Of a stretch of DNA of 64,000 bases, positions 16,646 to 24,711 are shown in pieces. This DNA is from Neoroseomonas soli (GTDB lineage Bacteria > Pseudomonadota > Alphaproteobacteria > Acetobacterales > Acetobacteraceae). Position numbers and translations under genes: made by a program. The notes beneath the pieces are model-generated. The model searched no databases, was not told where the DNA came from, and saw only the letters and a program-made list of their open reading frames with translations. Position 1 is the first letter of the stretch, and each line of letters begins with the position of its first letter. The DNA is taken from contig NZ_JAAEDM010000014.1 of NCBI RefSeq assembly GCF_018129065.1, positions 20,657-84,656 on the forward strand, written 5' to 3'.

Positions 16646-16997
16646 GGAAGCCGGCCTCGACCAGGCCGGCGACCGCCTCGAGCGCCTCCTTGGCGTCCCA
16701 GCCCTCGGCCTCGATGGTGATCTCGGCGCCCTGGCCGGCGCCGAGCATCATCAGGCCCATGATGGAGCAGGCCGGCACGCTCTCCCCGCCGCGCAGCACG
16801 TTGACGCAGGCGGAGAAGCGCTCGGCCGTGGTCACGAGCTTGGCGGCGGCGCGGGCGTGCAGGCCGCGGCTGTTGGTCACCGTCACGGTCCGGCGCAGCA
16901 CCAGGCCGGAATCGCCAGGATCGCAGCCGCAGCCCTCGGCCGCTGCGGGGGTTTCCGCGGCGACCCGGGCACCGGGCTCGTCGGGCCATTCATTCAC
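16635..16997 (-). CDS. ptsH: HPr-family phosphocarrier with N-terminal extension
   Basis: This 120-residue protein carries an HPr domain from about residue 33. The phosphoryl-accepting histidine is in NSRGLHARAAAKLV and the regulatory serine is in VPACSIMGLMML, the target expected for HPr kinase. The domain itself is the normal 85-90 residues; the first 30 residues are extra and contain a GCGC cluster. The start is a GTG overlapping the EIIA stop (GTGA). HPr would shuttle phosphate between enzyme I and EIIA and be modulated by HprK. Confidence 0.92.
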   Translation of the reverse strand: MNEWPDEPGARVAAETPAAAEGCGCDPGDSGLVLRRTVTVTNSRGLHARAAAKLVTTAERFSACVNVLRGGESVPACSIMGLMMLGAGQGAEITIEAEGWDAKEALEAVAGLVEAGFHED

Positions 16998-17437
16998 TGG
17001 CCATTCCCTCCGTCGGACCTCGCGGACGTGGCGCCGACTCCGGTCGTCACGTCGCGCCCGCTCGCAATGTATTTCCGCCCGGCCGCCTTGGCATGGTCAA
17101 CCGCTTCGGCCAGCGGCTCGCTGCCGCGCACCTTGGCGAGCTTGACCAGCAGCGGCAGGTTCACGCCGGCCAACACCTCGATGGTACGGCCGCCGCCGGC
17201 CATCTGCATCGCCAGGTTGGATGGCGTGCCGCCGAACATGTCGGTCAGCACCACCACCCCGTCGCCCTGGTCCACGGCCTCGATCGACCGCCGGATGTCG
17301 GCGCGCGTGTGCTCCATGTCGTCCTCGGGCCCGATGCAGACGGTCGCCACCGCCTGCTGGGGGCCGACCACATGCTCCATGGCGTGCCGCAACTCCTCGG
17401 CCAGACGACCGTGGGTGACCAGAACCATGCCGATCAT
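16994..17437 (-). CDS. PTS EIIA component, mannose type
   Basis: This 147-residue protein matches the mannose-family EIIA domain: GMVLVTHGRLAEELRHAME contains the expected phosphohistidine near residue 9, followed by the VVVLTDMFGGTPSNLAM signature. In alphaproteobacteria this stand-alone EIIA (often named ManX/EIIA-Man) is encoded next to hprK and has a regulatory role because no EIIB/EIIC permease is present. The same holds here. It overlaps rapZ by ATGA and HPr by GTGA. Confidence 0.92.
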   Translation of the reverse strand: MIGMVLVTHGRLAEELRHAMEHVVGPQQAVATVCIGPEDDMEHTRADIRRSIEAVDQGDGVVVLTDMFGGTPSNLAMQMAGGGRTIEVLAGVNLPLLVKLAKVRGSEPLAEAVDHAKAAGRKYIASGRDVTTGVGATSARSDGGNGQ

Positions 17438-18369
17438 GATGACTGCGTCAGGGCCTCCCGCCCCGCTTCGCGGACGGCGCTCTCGGGCGCCAGTCCCGCA
17501 GACAACTCGCGGTGGGAAAGGTCCACGCGCCAGCCCTGCGATTGAAGATGGTGTGCCAATCGCTCCGCCGCCAGCACGGAGCGGTGCTTTCCGCCGGTGC
17601 AGCCAAGAGCGATGGTCAGGTACTTCTTCCCTTCCTGGGCATAGCGGGGCAAGAGCCTCCCCAGCATTTCCGTCATGCACCGCCAGAAGGGCAGGAAATC
17701 CGGATCGGCCTCGATGTAGGCGGCCACCGCGGGGTCCCGCCCGGTCTGCGGCCGCAATTCGTCAACGTAGTGGGGATTGCGCAGGAAGCGCAGGTCGAAG
17801 ATCAGGTCGGCCTCCCGCGGCAACCCCTTGGGGTAGGCGAAGGAGACGACGGAAACCCCCATCCCCGGCCCGCCATCCTGGCCGAAGCGACCTTCGATCA
17901 TCCGGCGCAACTCGGGCAGCGGCAGGCCGGAGGTGTCCACCACCAGGTCCGCGGTGTCCCGCAGCGGGGCCATCAGCGCCGTTTCCCGCGCAATGCCGTC
18001 CGCCACCCTGTGGCCGAGCGGCCCGCCCGGGGCCAGCGGGTGGCGGCGCCGCGTCTCGGTGTAGCGGCGCAGCAGCACATCCTCCTCGGCCGTCGCGAAG
18101 ACCAGGGAGACGGCGATGTCCGCCCGGTCCCGCAGCCGCGCCAGCAGCGCCAGCGCCGCCGCGGGATCGAAGTCCCGCGTGCGGGTGTCCACGCCGGCGG
18201 CGAGCGGCAGGTCCCCGTCGCCGACCAGCGCCTCGAGGACGCCGAGCGGCGGGTTGTCGACCGTCTCGTAGCCGAGATCTTCGAGCACCCGCAGGATCGA
18301 GGCCTTTCCGGCCCCGGACAGGCCAGTGACCAGCACGATCTGCCGGCGCTTGGGCATGGCCGTGTCCAT
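17434..18369 (-). CDS. rapZ: RapZ-family nucleotide-binding protein
   Basis: This 311-residue protein has the P-loop VTGLSGAGKASILRVLEDLG near the N-terminus, DTRTRDF, and the C-terminal RapZ block ending in YLTIALGCTGGKHRSV. In Escherichia coli RapZ binds the sRNA GlmZ and regulates glucosamine-6-phosphate synthase. In alphaproteobacteria the role is less defined, but the gene regularly accompanies hprK and PTS genes. The hprK stop overlaps its ATG by one base (TGATG). Confidence 0.93.
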   Translation of the reverse strand: MDTAMPKRRQIVLVTGLSGAGKASILRVLEDLGYETVDNPPLGVLEALVGDGDLPLAAGVDTRTRDFDPAAALALLARLRDRADIAVSLVFATAEEDVLLRRYTETRRRHPLAPGGPLGHRVADGIARETALMAPLRDTADLVVDTSGLPLPELRRMIEGRFGQDGGPGMGVSVVSFAYPKGLPREADLIFDLRFLRNPHYVDELRPQTGRDPAVAAYIEADPDFLPFWRCMTEMLGRLLPRYAQEGKKYLTIALGCTGGKHRSVLAAERLAHHLQSQGWRVDLSHRELSAGLAPESAVREAGREALTQSS

Positions 18370-18800
18370 CACGCCGCGAAGGCCCCGGCGCGCTGGGCCA
18401 CGCGGCCGAGCGCGGCATCGAGGGCCAGCGCGACCTTGTCGCAGGCCGAGGCCTCGAAGGCATGCAACGCCACGCGCGGAATCCTTTCCGCTTCCCAGAA
18501 GGACGGCATCGGCAGGCGCTCCATGCCGTCGCGCGCCACGAGGTCCACCACCAGCGCCAGTCGAGCCCCCTCGGCCACCGCCAGCCCCTGGAAAATCCCG
18601 AGGCCCCGCACTTCCAGCATCCCCCGCATCGCGGGCGGCGCCGAAACCATGAGCCCCTCCACCATCACCTGGTCGTCGGCGACCAGCTCCCAACCACGGC
18701 CAAGCATGCGCAGCGCGAGATCGGACTTCCCGGCCCCCGGGGAACCGAGCAGCAGAGCCGCCGCGCCGTTACGTGAAACGCAACTTCCGTGGACCAGCAT
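18369..18800 (-). CDS. hprK: HPr kinase/phosphorylase, short alphaproteobacterial form
   Basis: This 143-residue protein corresponds to the C-terminal catalytic domain of HprK. The Walker A is LLLGSPGAGKSDLALRML, with the capping VADDQVMVEG strand and LEVRGLGIF after it. It should phosphorylate or dephosphorylate the serine of HPr. The N-terminal domain found in Firmicutes is absent, as is normal in alphaproteobacteria. It heads the five-gene PTS operon. The usual upstream two-component system of many alphaproteobacteria is not here; a PLP enzyme gene lies divergently instead. Confidence 0.9.
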   Translation of the reverse strand: MLVHGSCVSRNGAAALLLGSPGAGKSDLALRMLGRGWELVADDQVMVEGLMVSAPPAMRGMLEVRGLGIFQGLAVAEGARLALVVDLVARDGMERLPMPSFWEAERIPRVALHAFEASACDKVALALDAALGRVAQRAGAFAA

Positions 18801-18923
18801 TAAAGCCCGGCCATCCCGTTCGGGCGCGGACCATGGCAGAAATGGGGCATGGGGGAAAGCGCCGCCCCCGAACCGGCGTCCCGGCGTTGCCCGGCCGCCA
18901 CGGTGGTGCCACCTTCCGCACCC

Positions 18924-19853
18924 ATGCCCACCCAGGACCAGATCCGCGCCGCCGCGGCCCGCATCGCCCCCCATATCCGCCGCACGCCGGTCATCCGGCT
19001 CGCGCCGTCGGAAACGGGGCTCGAGAACCCGCTCACCCTGAAGCTCGAACAGCTGCAGGTCACCGGCTCCTTCAAGCCGCGCGGAGCCTTCAACCGGATC
19101 CTCTCGGCCGAGGTGCCGAAGTCGGGGGTGGTCGCCGCCTCGGGCGGCAATCACGGGCTTGCCGTGGCCCACGCCGCCAAGGTGCTCGGCATCAGGGCCG
19201 AGATCTTCGTCCCCGAGATCACGCCCGAGGCCAAGCGCGCCCGCATCGCCGCGACCGGCGCGACGCTGACCGTGGGCGGCGCCGTCTACGACCAGGCCCG
19301 CATCGCGAGCGAGGCCCGCGCCGCCGAGACCGGCGCCCTGCTGGTGCACGCCTACGACCAGGAGGAGGTCCTGGCCGGCCAGGGCACCGTCGGAATGGAG
19401 TTCGAACAGGACGCGCCGGACCTGACGCATGTGGTGGTCGCGGCTGGCGGCGGCGGGCTCTATGGCGGCATCGCCTCCTGGTACCGGGACCGCGTGAAGA
19501 TGGTCATCGCCGAGCCGGAAGAATGCCCGACCCTCTTCGCCGCCGGCATGGTCGGGCGGCCGGTGGACGTGCCTTCGGGCGGCATCGCGGCGGACAGCCT
19601 GGGCGCGAGGCGGGTGGGCGAACTGGCCTTCGGCATCATGATGGCGCAGGGCGGGCGTGCCGTGGCGGTGCAGGACCAGGTGATCCGCAACGCGCAGAAA
19701 TGGCTGTGGGACCGGCTGCGCGTGGTGGCCGAGCCGGGCGGGGCTACGGCGCTCGCCGCCGTGCTTGGCGGCGGGTGGGAACCGCCCAAGGGCGCGCGCA
19801 TCGGCGTCGTGGTCTGCGGGGCGAACTGCGATCCGGGCTCGGTGGCCGGCTGA
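18924..19853 (+). CDS. Threonine/serine dehydratase-like PLP enzyme
   Basis: This protein of about 309 residues is a fold-type II PLP enzyme. The Schiff-base lysine is in TGSFKPRGAFN, the substrate loop is ASGGNHGLAVA, and the phosphate-binding glycine loop is VAAGGGGLYGGIA. There is no C-terminal ACT domain, so it resembles catabolic threonine dehydratase, serine dehydratase or a racemase-type relative. The ATG at 18924 starts directly before the family's N-terminal helix; the in-frame ATG at 18849 gives a Pro/Ala-rich extension. Its stop overlaps the first base pairs of the structured element at 19852. Confidence 0.87.
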   Translation: MPTQDQIRAAAARIAPHIRRTPVIRLAPSETGLENPLTLKLEQLQVTGSFKPRGAFNRILSAEVPKSGVVAASGGNHGLAVAHAAKVLGIRAEIFVPEITPEAKRARIAATGATLTVGGAVYDQARIASEARAAETGALLVHAYDQEEVLAGQGTVGMEFEQDAPDLTHVVVAAGGGGLYGGIASWYRDRVKMVIAEPEECPTLFAAGMVGRPVDVPSGGIAADSLGARRVGELAFGIMMAQGGRAVAVQDQVIRNAQKWLWDRLRVVAEPGGATALAAVLGGGWEPPKGARIGVVVCGANCDPGSVAG

Positions 19854-20016
19854 GGCCGCTCAGAGACCGTTTGAGCATGCCGGCACCAGCCCGGCCACCC
19901 ATCCAGGACACTGTCGTTGGGTGGCCGGGCTGGGGGCGCGGGCCGGTGCCGGACTTGAGAATGCGCCATCCGGCGCATTCTCAAACGGCCTCTCAGCCTC
20001 TCCGCTGAGCGGCCTC
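19852..20016. repeat. 165-bp structured intergenic element with 12-bp terminal inverted repeats
   Basis: The ends are exact inverted repeats: GAGGCCGCTCAG at 19852-19863 and its complement at 20005-20016. Inside are a 9-bp pair (19867-19875 with 19980-19988), a perfect 16-bp stem (19886-19901 with 19918-19933), an 8-bp extension of that stem (19880-19887 with 19945-19952, competing at one end) and a perfect 13-bp hairpin (19955-19967 with 19972-19984). The nested arrangement could be a miniature transposable element, a REP/BIME-like repeat or a structured RNA/terminator downstream of the dehydratase gene. No coding potential is evident. Confidence 0.6.
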
Positions 20017-20070
20017 GGGGTCTTCGTTTCGCGCGCGGCCGCCCCACCGGCGCCGCGCGCCATATCGTTC

Positions 20071-20101
20071 GCCTCACCGATGATCGGATCATCGGCGAGG
20101 C
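20071..20101. terminator. Hairpin upstream of the SulP gene
   Basis: An 8-bp stem CCGATGAT (20077-20084) pairs with 20088-20095 around a 3-base loop, and a further 5 bp (20071-20075 with 20097-20101) extend it past one mismatch. It is not followed by a T-run, so it may be a protein site or part of a leader rather than a classical terminator. The rest of the 19854-20222 gap, apart from the structured element, shows nothing recognisable. Confidence 0.4.
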
Positions 20102-20222
20102 TTGGCGGCATGAGGCCGCCCGCCGCCCGATGCCGGGCGGAGCAACTGGCATCGTGATATCAAGGTGACCGCGCTGCCGCCGCCGGCACCCTGCAGGCGG
20201 GGCGGGCGGAGGATCCGCCGCG

Positions 20223-21935
20223 ATGAACGAACCCGCCCCCGCCGCGCCGGAGCCGAGCGAAGCGCGCCGCGGCCTCCCCATGCCGGCCTGGCTGCGCGGC
20301 TATTCGCCGAGCTGGGTCGGCGCCGACCTGATCGCCGGCGTCACGCTGGCGGCCTATGCCATCCCGGTCGCCCTAGCCTACGCCACGCTCGCGGGGCTGC
20401 CGCCGCAGGTCGGCATCTACGGCTATCTGCTGGGCGGGCTCGGCTATGCGTTGTTCGGCTCGTCCCGGCACCTGGCGGTGGGGCCGACCTCGGCGATCTC
20501 GCTCATGGTCGGCGCGAATGCCGCACACGTCGCAGGCGGAGATCCGGCGATGCACGCGGCGGTCGCGAGCTTCGCGGCCTTCGCCGCGGCGGGGATCTGC
20601 CTGGTCTCCTGGGCGGCGCACCTCTCCGCGCTGGTGAAGCTGATCAGTGACAGCGTGCTCGTGGGCTTCCGATTCGGCGCCGGGCTGACCATTGCCATGA
20701 CGCAGTTGCCAAGCCTTTTCGGGGTGGCGGGCGGCGGCTCCCACGTCCTCGAGCGCGTCTGGCTGCTGCTCGGGCAGCTCGGGGGGCTCAACCCGGTGAC
20801 GCTCGGGCTCGGCCTCGGCGCCATCCTGCTGCTGGTTGCCGGCGGGCGGCTGTTGCCGGGCCGGCCGGTCAGCCTCGGGGTCGTCGCGCTCTCGATCGCC
20901 GTCGTCCCGCTCTTCGGCCTGGCCGGCCACGGGGTGGCGGTGACGGGGGAGATTCCCGCCGGGCTGCCGCAGATCGGCCTGCCAGACCTCCGCATCCGCG
21001 ACGTGCCGGACCTCTTCCCCCTGGCGGCGGGCTGCGTGCTGCTGGCGTATATCGAGGGCGTCTCCGCCGCGCGCGGCTTCGCCGCGAAGCATGGCTACGA
21101 GGTCAACCCGCGGCAGGAGCTGCTCGGCCTCGGCGGTGCGAACCTGCTGGCTGGCCTCGGCCACGGCTACCCGGTGGCGGGCGGGCTCTCGCAATCGGCG
21201 GTGAACGAGAAGGCGGGGGCGAAGTCGCCGCTCTCCCTCATCTTCGCCTCTGCGACACTGGCGCTCTGCCTGCTGTTCCTGACCGGGGCGCTGGCGAACC
21301 TGCCCAAGGCGGTGCTCGCCGCCGTCGTGCTGACGGCAGTGGCCGGGCTGATCGACGTGCCGGCCATGGTGCGGCTCTGGCGGATCAGCCGCTTCGACTT
21401 CCTCGCCGCGCTCTGCGCCCTGGCGGGAGTGCTGCTGTTCGGCATCCTGCAGGGCGTGCTGCTGGCGGCGCTGGCCTCCGTGCTCATGATCCTCGTCCAG
21501 GGCTCCACGCCCTACGTGGCCGTGCTCGGCCGCATCGCGGGCACGCAGATGTTCAGCGACCGCCAGCGCCACCCGGAGAACGAGGCGATCCCGGGCGTCG
21601 TGATCGTGCGGCCGGAGGCGGTGGTGATCTATGTCGGGGCGGAACACGCGCAGGCCAGGATCCTCGCCGCCGTCGCGGCCGAGCCGGCGGGATCGCTGCG
21701 CCACCTGGTCTGCGACCTCTCGGCCACGCCCTACATGGACGTGGCCGGGGCGGAGATGCTGGGCAGGCTGCACGATACGCTGGCCGCGCAGGGCATTCGC
21801 CTGTGGCTGGTCGGCGCGCATGCGCGCCTGCGCGACCTGCTGCGCAACGCCGGGGTGGCCGACAAGGCCGGCGGCATCGAACGCGCCACCTCCGTCGAAT
21901 CCGCCATCGAGGCGATCGAAGCCCAGGACGCATGA
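20223..21935 (+). CDS. SulP-family anion transporter with STAS domain
   Basis: This 570-residue protein begins with the SLC26/SulP pattern YSPSWVGADLIAGVTLAAYA and AYATLAGLPPQVGIYG, contains 10-14 hydrophobic segments to about residue 420, and ends in a cytoplasmic STAS domain (LVCDLSATPYMDVAGAEMLG). Members import sulfate, bicarbonate or dicarboxylates by proton or sodium symport. A carbonic anhydrase is not adjacent (it is at 30.3-30.9 kb), so sulfate versus bicarbonate cannot be decided. Confidence 0.92.
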   Translation: MNEPAPAAPEPSEARRGLPMPAWLRGYSPSWVGADLIAGVTLAAYAIPVALAYATLAGLPPQVGIYGYLLGGLGYALFGSSRHLAVGPTSAISLMVGANAAHVAGGDPAMHAAVASFAAFAAAGICLVSWAAHLSALVKLISDSVLVGFRFGAGLTIAMTQLPSLFGVAGGGSHVLERVWLLLGQLGGLNPVTLGLGLGAILLLVAGGRLLPGRPVSLGVVALSIAVVPLFGLAGHGVAVTGEIPAGLPQIGLPDLRIRDVPDLFPLAAGCVLLAYIEGVSAARGFAAKHGYEVNPRQELLGLGGANLLAGLGHGYPVAGGLSQSAVNEKAGAKSPLSLIFASATLALCLLFLTGALANLPKAVLAAVVLTAVAGLIDVPAMVRLWRISRFDFLAALCALAGVLLFGILQGVLLAALASVLMILVQGSTPYVAVLGRIAGTQMFSDRQRHPENEAIPGVVIVRPEAVVIYVGAEHAQARILAAVAAEPAGSLRHLVCDLSATPYMDVAGAEMLGRLHDTLAAQGIRLWLVGAHARLRDLLRNAGVADKAGGIERATSVESAIEAIEAQDA

Positions 21936-22004
21936 GGCATCGCGGGGTCCGGGGAGGCCGCCGCCTCCCCGGCAGGGGTTCGGGGGCTGCGCCCCCCGCG
22001 CTCC

Positions 22005-23450
22005 CTACGCTTCCGTGTGCACCTGCACCGCCCCCTTGCGGACCGCCGCCTTCAGCGCCGCGTGGTCGCGTTCCGCCTGGTCGGCATAGGCGACGGCGAA
22101 CTCCGCCATCGCGTCGTCGAACTGCGCGCCAGAGCCAAGGTAGCCCGCGATCCCGGTCACATCTGCGCTCTTCGCGTGGGCGCGCGCCAGCGTCCAGCCG
22201 CAGAGCTTCCCGTAGATCACCATCAACTCCGCGTCGAAGGTCTCCACCATCGGCTTGATCTTCGCGTCACGCAGCTGCCGCGCGTAGAATTGCCGGCCGT
22301 TCGGTGCCGTCACCCAGCCGAGGAAGACATCCGAGGCTGGCTGCATCAGCCGTTGGCCGATCACCACCCGCTGGCCATGATGCGCATGATGGCTGGGGCC
22401 GGCATGGGGTTCCAGCACCGAGCCCACCGCTTCCTTGAACTGCAGGAAGAGCGGGTCGTTGGACGCCGACATCATCAGCACGATCCAACAGCGCCGGCCG
22501 ACGCTGCCGACGCCGACGACCTTGATCGCGGCATCCACCACCCGGTAGCGGTCCAGCAATACCCGGCGGTCCTCGGCCAGCGTCTCCCGATAGGCGGTGA
22601 AGATCGTATCGATGATCTCGCTGAAGTCCGGCGCGCGCGAGGCCTCCGGATGGAAGATCAGCGGCGGCGTGTCGCGGATGGAGGTGCGCCCACCCACCAC
22701 ACCCGCGAGCTTCGGGAAGTCGAGTTCCGAGCCGCTGCCGGCAGCGGTCTTCTGCAGGCGCGACTGCAGCCGCGCCTGGACCGCCGGCGGCACCATGTCC
22801 AGCACGTCCTGGGCCGTCACCCGCGAGTACCAGACGTCGAGCGGATGCATCGCGGCGTATTCGCGCAGGCGCTTGCGGTAGCTGCGGGCGCAGGCCGCCG
22901 CCGCTTCCCGCCCGACCTTGTCCGACAGGCCGTTGGAACGCGCCGCCAGCACGAAGGAGGCGGCCAGCCGCTTCACGTCCCATTCCCAGGGGGCCGGCAG
23001 CGTCTCGTCGAAATCATTGATGTCGAAAAGGATGTTGCGCTCGGGCGTCGCGAAGCCGCCGAAATTCATCAGGTGGCAGTCGCCGCAGGCCTGCACGCGC
23101 TGCCCGGTCGTGGCCGTCGTCGCCAGGTCCGCCGCCATCACCGCCGCCGATCCACGGTAGAAGGCAAAGGGCGATTGCAGCATGCGGCCGTAGCGGATCG
23201 GCACCAGTTCCGGCAGGCGGTCGGGGTCGGATTCCTGCAGCAACTCGATCGGATCCCGGCGGTTGGCCGGACGCTTCCAGGCGGCGAGGGCCGTGCGGGA
23301 AACCATGTTGCGCAGCGCCTTGCCGGCCTCCATGCGCTCGTCGAGGGAAGCGCCGTGCGCGGCGGTCGCCGCGGGCGCGGGCGGTCGCGGGGGCGCCTCG
23401 GCGGCCGGCTTCGGCGTTGAAGCGGAACGTGGCTTGGCGTTCTTCTTCAT
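22005..23450 (-). CDS. DUF2252 family protein
   Basis: This 481-residue cytoplasmic protein carries the DUF2252 landmarks: FYRGSAAVMAADLA, CGDCHLMNFGGFATPE, and FDINDFDETLPAPWEWDVKR with FVLAARSNGL. The fold is thought to resemble aminoglycoside-phosphotransferase-like kinases, and no substrate is known. The first 35 residues are Lys/Pro/Ala-rich and probably disordered. The ATG at 23448-23450 has GGGA upstream; another in-frame ATG at 23465 adds five residues. It is divergent from the Bug receptor at 23700. Confidence 0.88.
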   Translation of the reverse strand: MKKNAKPRSASTPKPAAEAPPRPPAPAATAAHGASLDERMEAGKALRNMVSRTALAAWKRPANRRDPIELLQESDPDRLPELVPIRYGRMLQSPFAFYRGSAAVMAADLATTATTGQRVQACGDCHLMNFGGFATPERNILFDINDFDETLPAPWEWDVKRLAASFVLAARSNGLSDKVGREAAAACARSYRKRLREYAAMHPLDVWYSRVTAQDVLDMVPPAVQARLQSRLQKTAAGSGSELDFPKLAGVVGGRTSIRDTPPLIFHPEASRAPDFSEIIDTIFTAYRETLAEDRRVLLDRYRVVDAAIKVVGVGSVGRRCWIVLMMSASNDPLFLQFKEAVGSVLEPHAGPSHHAHHGQRVVIGQRLMQPASDVFLGWVTAPNGRQFYARQLRDAKIKPMVETFDAELMVIYGKLCGWTLARAHAKSADVTGIAGYLGSGAQFDDAMAEFAVAYADQAERDHAALKAAVRKGAVQVHTEA

Positions 23451-23699
23451 ATCGAAGGTTCCCATCCCGCGAGCGGCACCAGCATGCGCCGACCCTTCAT
23501 CACGGTGGAACAATAAAGAACCCAGGGCGCACTCCTCACATTGATGCGGATCAACGCCGGTCCCGCGCAGCGGCCGCGCGTCGTCGGGGGCGCCGCCTCG
23601 GCACTCCCCTCGCCCTTGCGGCCCGGCGTGCAGGATGGGAGGAGACGGCCCGGATGCGCGGCAGCCGGCCTGTCGCCACTGCCACAGGGAGAACCGACC

Positions 23700-24668
23700 A
23701 TGATCACCCGCCGCCACCTCGCGGGGCTCGTTGCCCTGCCCGCCCTCGCCCGCCCGTCCCTCGCGCAGGAACAATGGCCGAGCCGTCCCGTCACGCTGGT
23801 GGTGCCCTGGGCCGCGGGCGGTTCGACCGACGCGGTGGCGCGCATCCTGGCGCAGCGGCTGTCCCAGGACACCGGCCGCAGCTTCGTGGTGGACAACCGC
23901 ACCGGCGCCAACGGCACGATCGGCTTCAACAGCGTCGCGCGCGCGCGGCCGGACGGCGCGACGCTGCTGGTCAGCACCGTCAGCACCTACGCCATGGCGC
24001 CCTGGCTCTACCAACTGCCCTACGACAACGAGCGCGACTTCGTCGGCATCGGGCTGCTCGCCGCCATGCCGATCATCATGGTGGTGAACAAGGATTTCCC
24101 GGCGCGCACGCTGGCCGAGTTCGTCGAGATGGCGCGCCGCCCCGACCACCGCATCACCTATGCCAATTCGGGCATCGGCTCGTCCACGCATCTCGCCACC
24201 GAGCTCTTCCTGCAGGAAGCGCGGCTGACCATCCCCGATGTCGGCTACCGCGGCGGCGCGCCAGCGGTGCAGGCGGTGATCGCCAACGAGACGCCGATGG
24301 TCTTCCAGGCCGCCTCCGGCATCCTGCCGCACATCCAGGCGGGAACGCTGCGCGCGCTCGGCGTCACCTCGCGCGAGCGCAGCCCCCTCGTGCCCGAGAT
24401 CCCGACCTTCGCCGAGCAGGGCTTCCCCGGCGCGGTGGTGGAGGAGCAGATCGCCCTCCAGGGCCCCGCCGGCCTGCCGCCCGAGATCATCCGCCGCGCC
24501 CATGAGGCGGCGCGCGCGGCGATCGAGGCGCAGGACACGCGCCAGCGCCTGGCGACACTCGCGGTGGTGCCGGCGGTAGGTTCGCCGGACGAGTGGCCCA
24601 CCTATTTCGCCGCCGAGAACGCCAAGTGGCGGGACGTCATCCGCGCCCGCAACATCCGCGTGCAGTAG
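23700..24668 (+). CDS. Bug-family (TctC-like) periplasmic solute-binding protein
   Basis: This 322-residue receptor has a signal peptide (MITRRHLAGLVALPALARPSLAQ) and the family motifs VTLVVPWAAGGSTDAVAR, RTGANGTIGFNSVA and ITYANSGIGSSTHLATELF. It is an orphan: no TctA or TctB lies next to it, so it either uses the tctBA pair at 8.3-10.3 kb or another permease, or acts as a sensor. The GGGAGAA ribosome site is well placed. The following minus-strand M20 hydrolase and aminotransferase may be functionally linked. Confidence 0.93.
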   Translation: MITRRHLAGLVALPALARPSLAQEQWPSRPVTLVVPWAAGGSTDAVARILAQRLSQDTGRSFVVDNRTGANGTIGFNSVARARPDGATLLVSTVSTYAMAPWLYQLPYDNERDFVGIGLLAAMPIIMVVNKDFPARTLAEFVEMARRPDHRITYANSGIGSSTHLATELFLQEARLTIPDVGYRGGAPAVQAVIANETPMVFQAASGILPHIQAGTLRALGVTSRERSPLVPEIPTFAEQGFPGAVVEEQIALQGPAGLPPEIIRRAHEAARAAIEAQDTRQRLATLAVVPAVGSPDEWPTYFAAENAKWRDVIRARNIRVQ

Positions 24669-24711
24669 TGTGCGGGCCGCCCCGGCGCCCTTGGCCGGGG
24701 CGGCACGCCGT

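Noticed and set aside
19860..20111. 83-codon minus-strand frame across the structured element
   Set aside because: Most of it is the inverted-repeat element itself, and no protein family is recognised.
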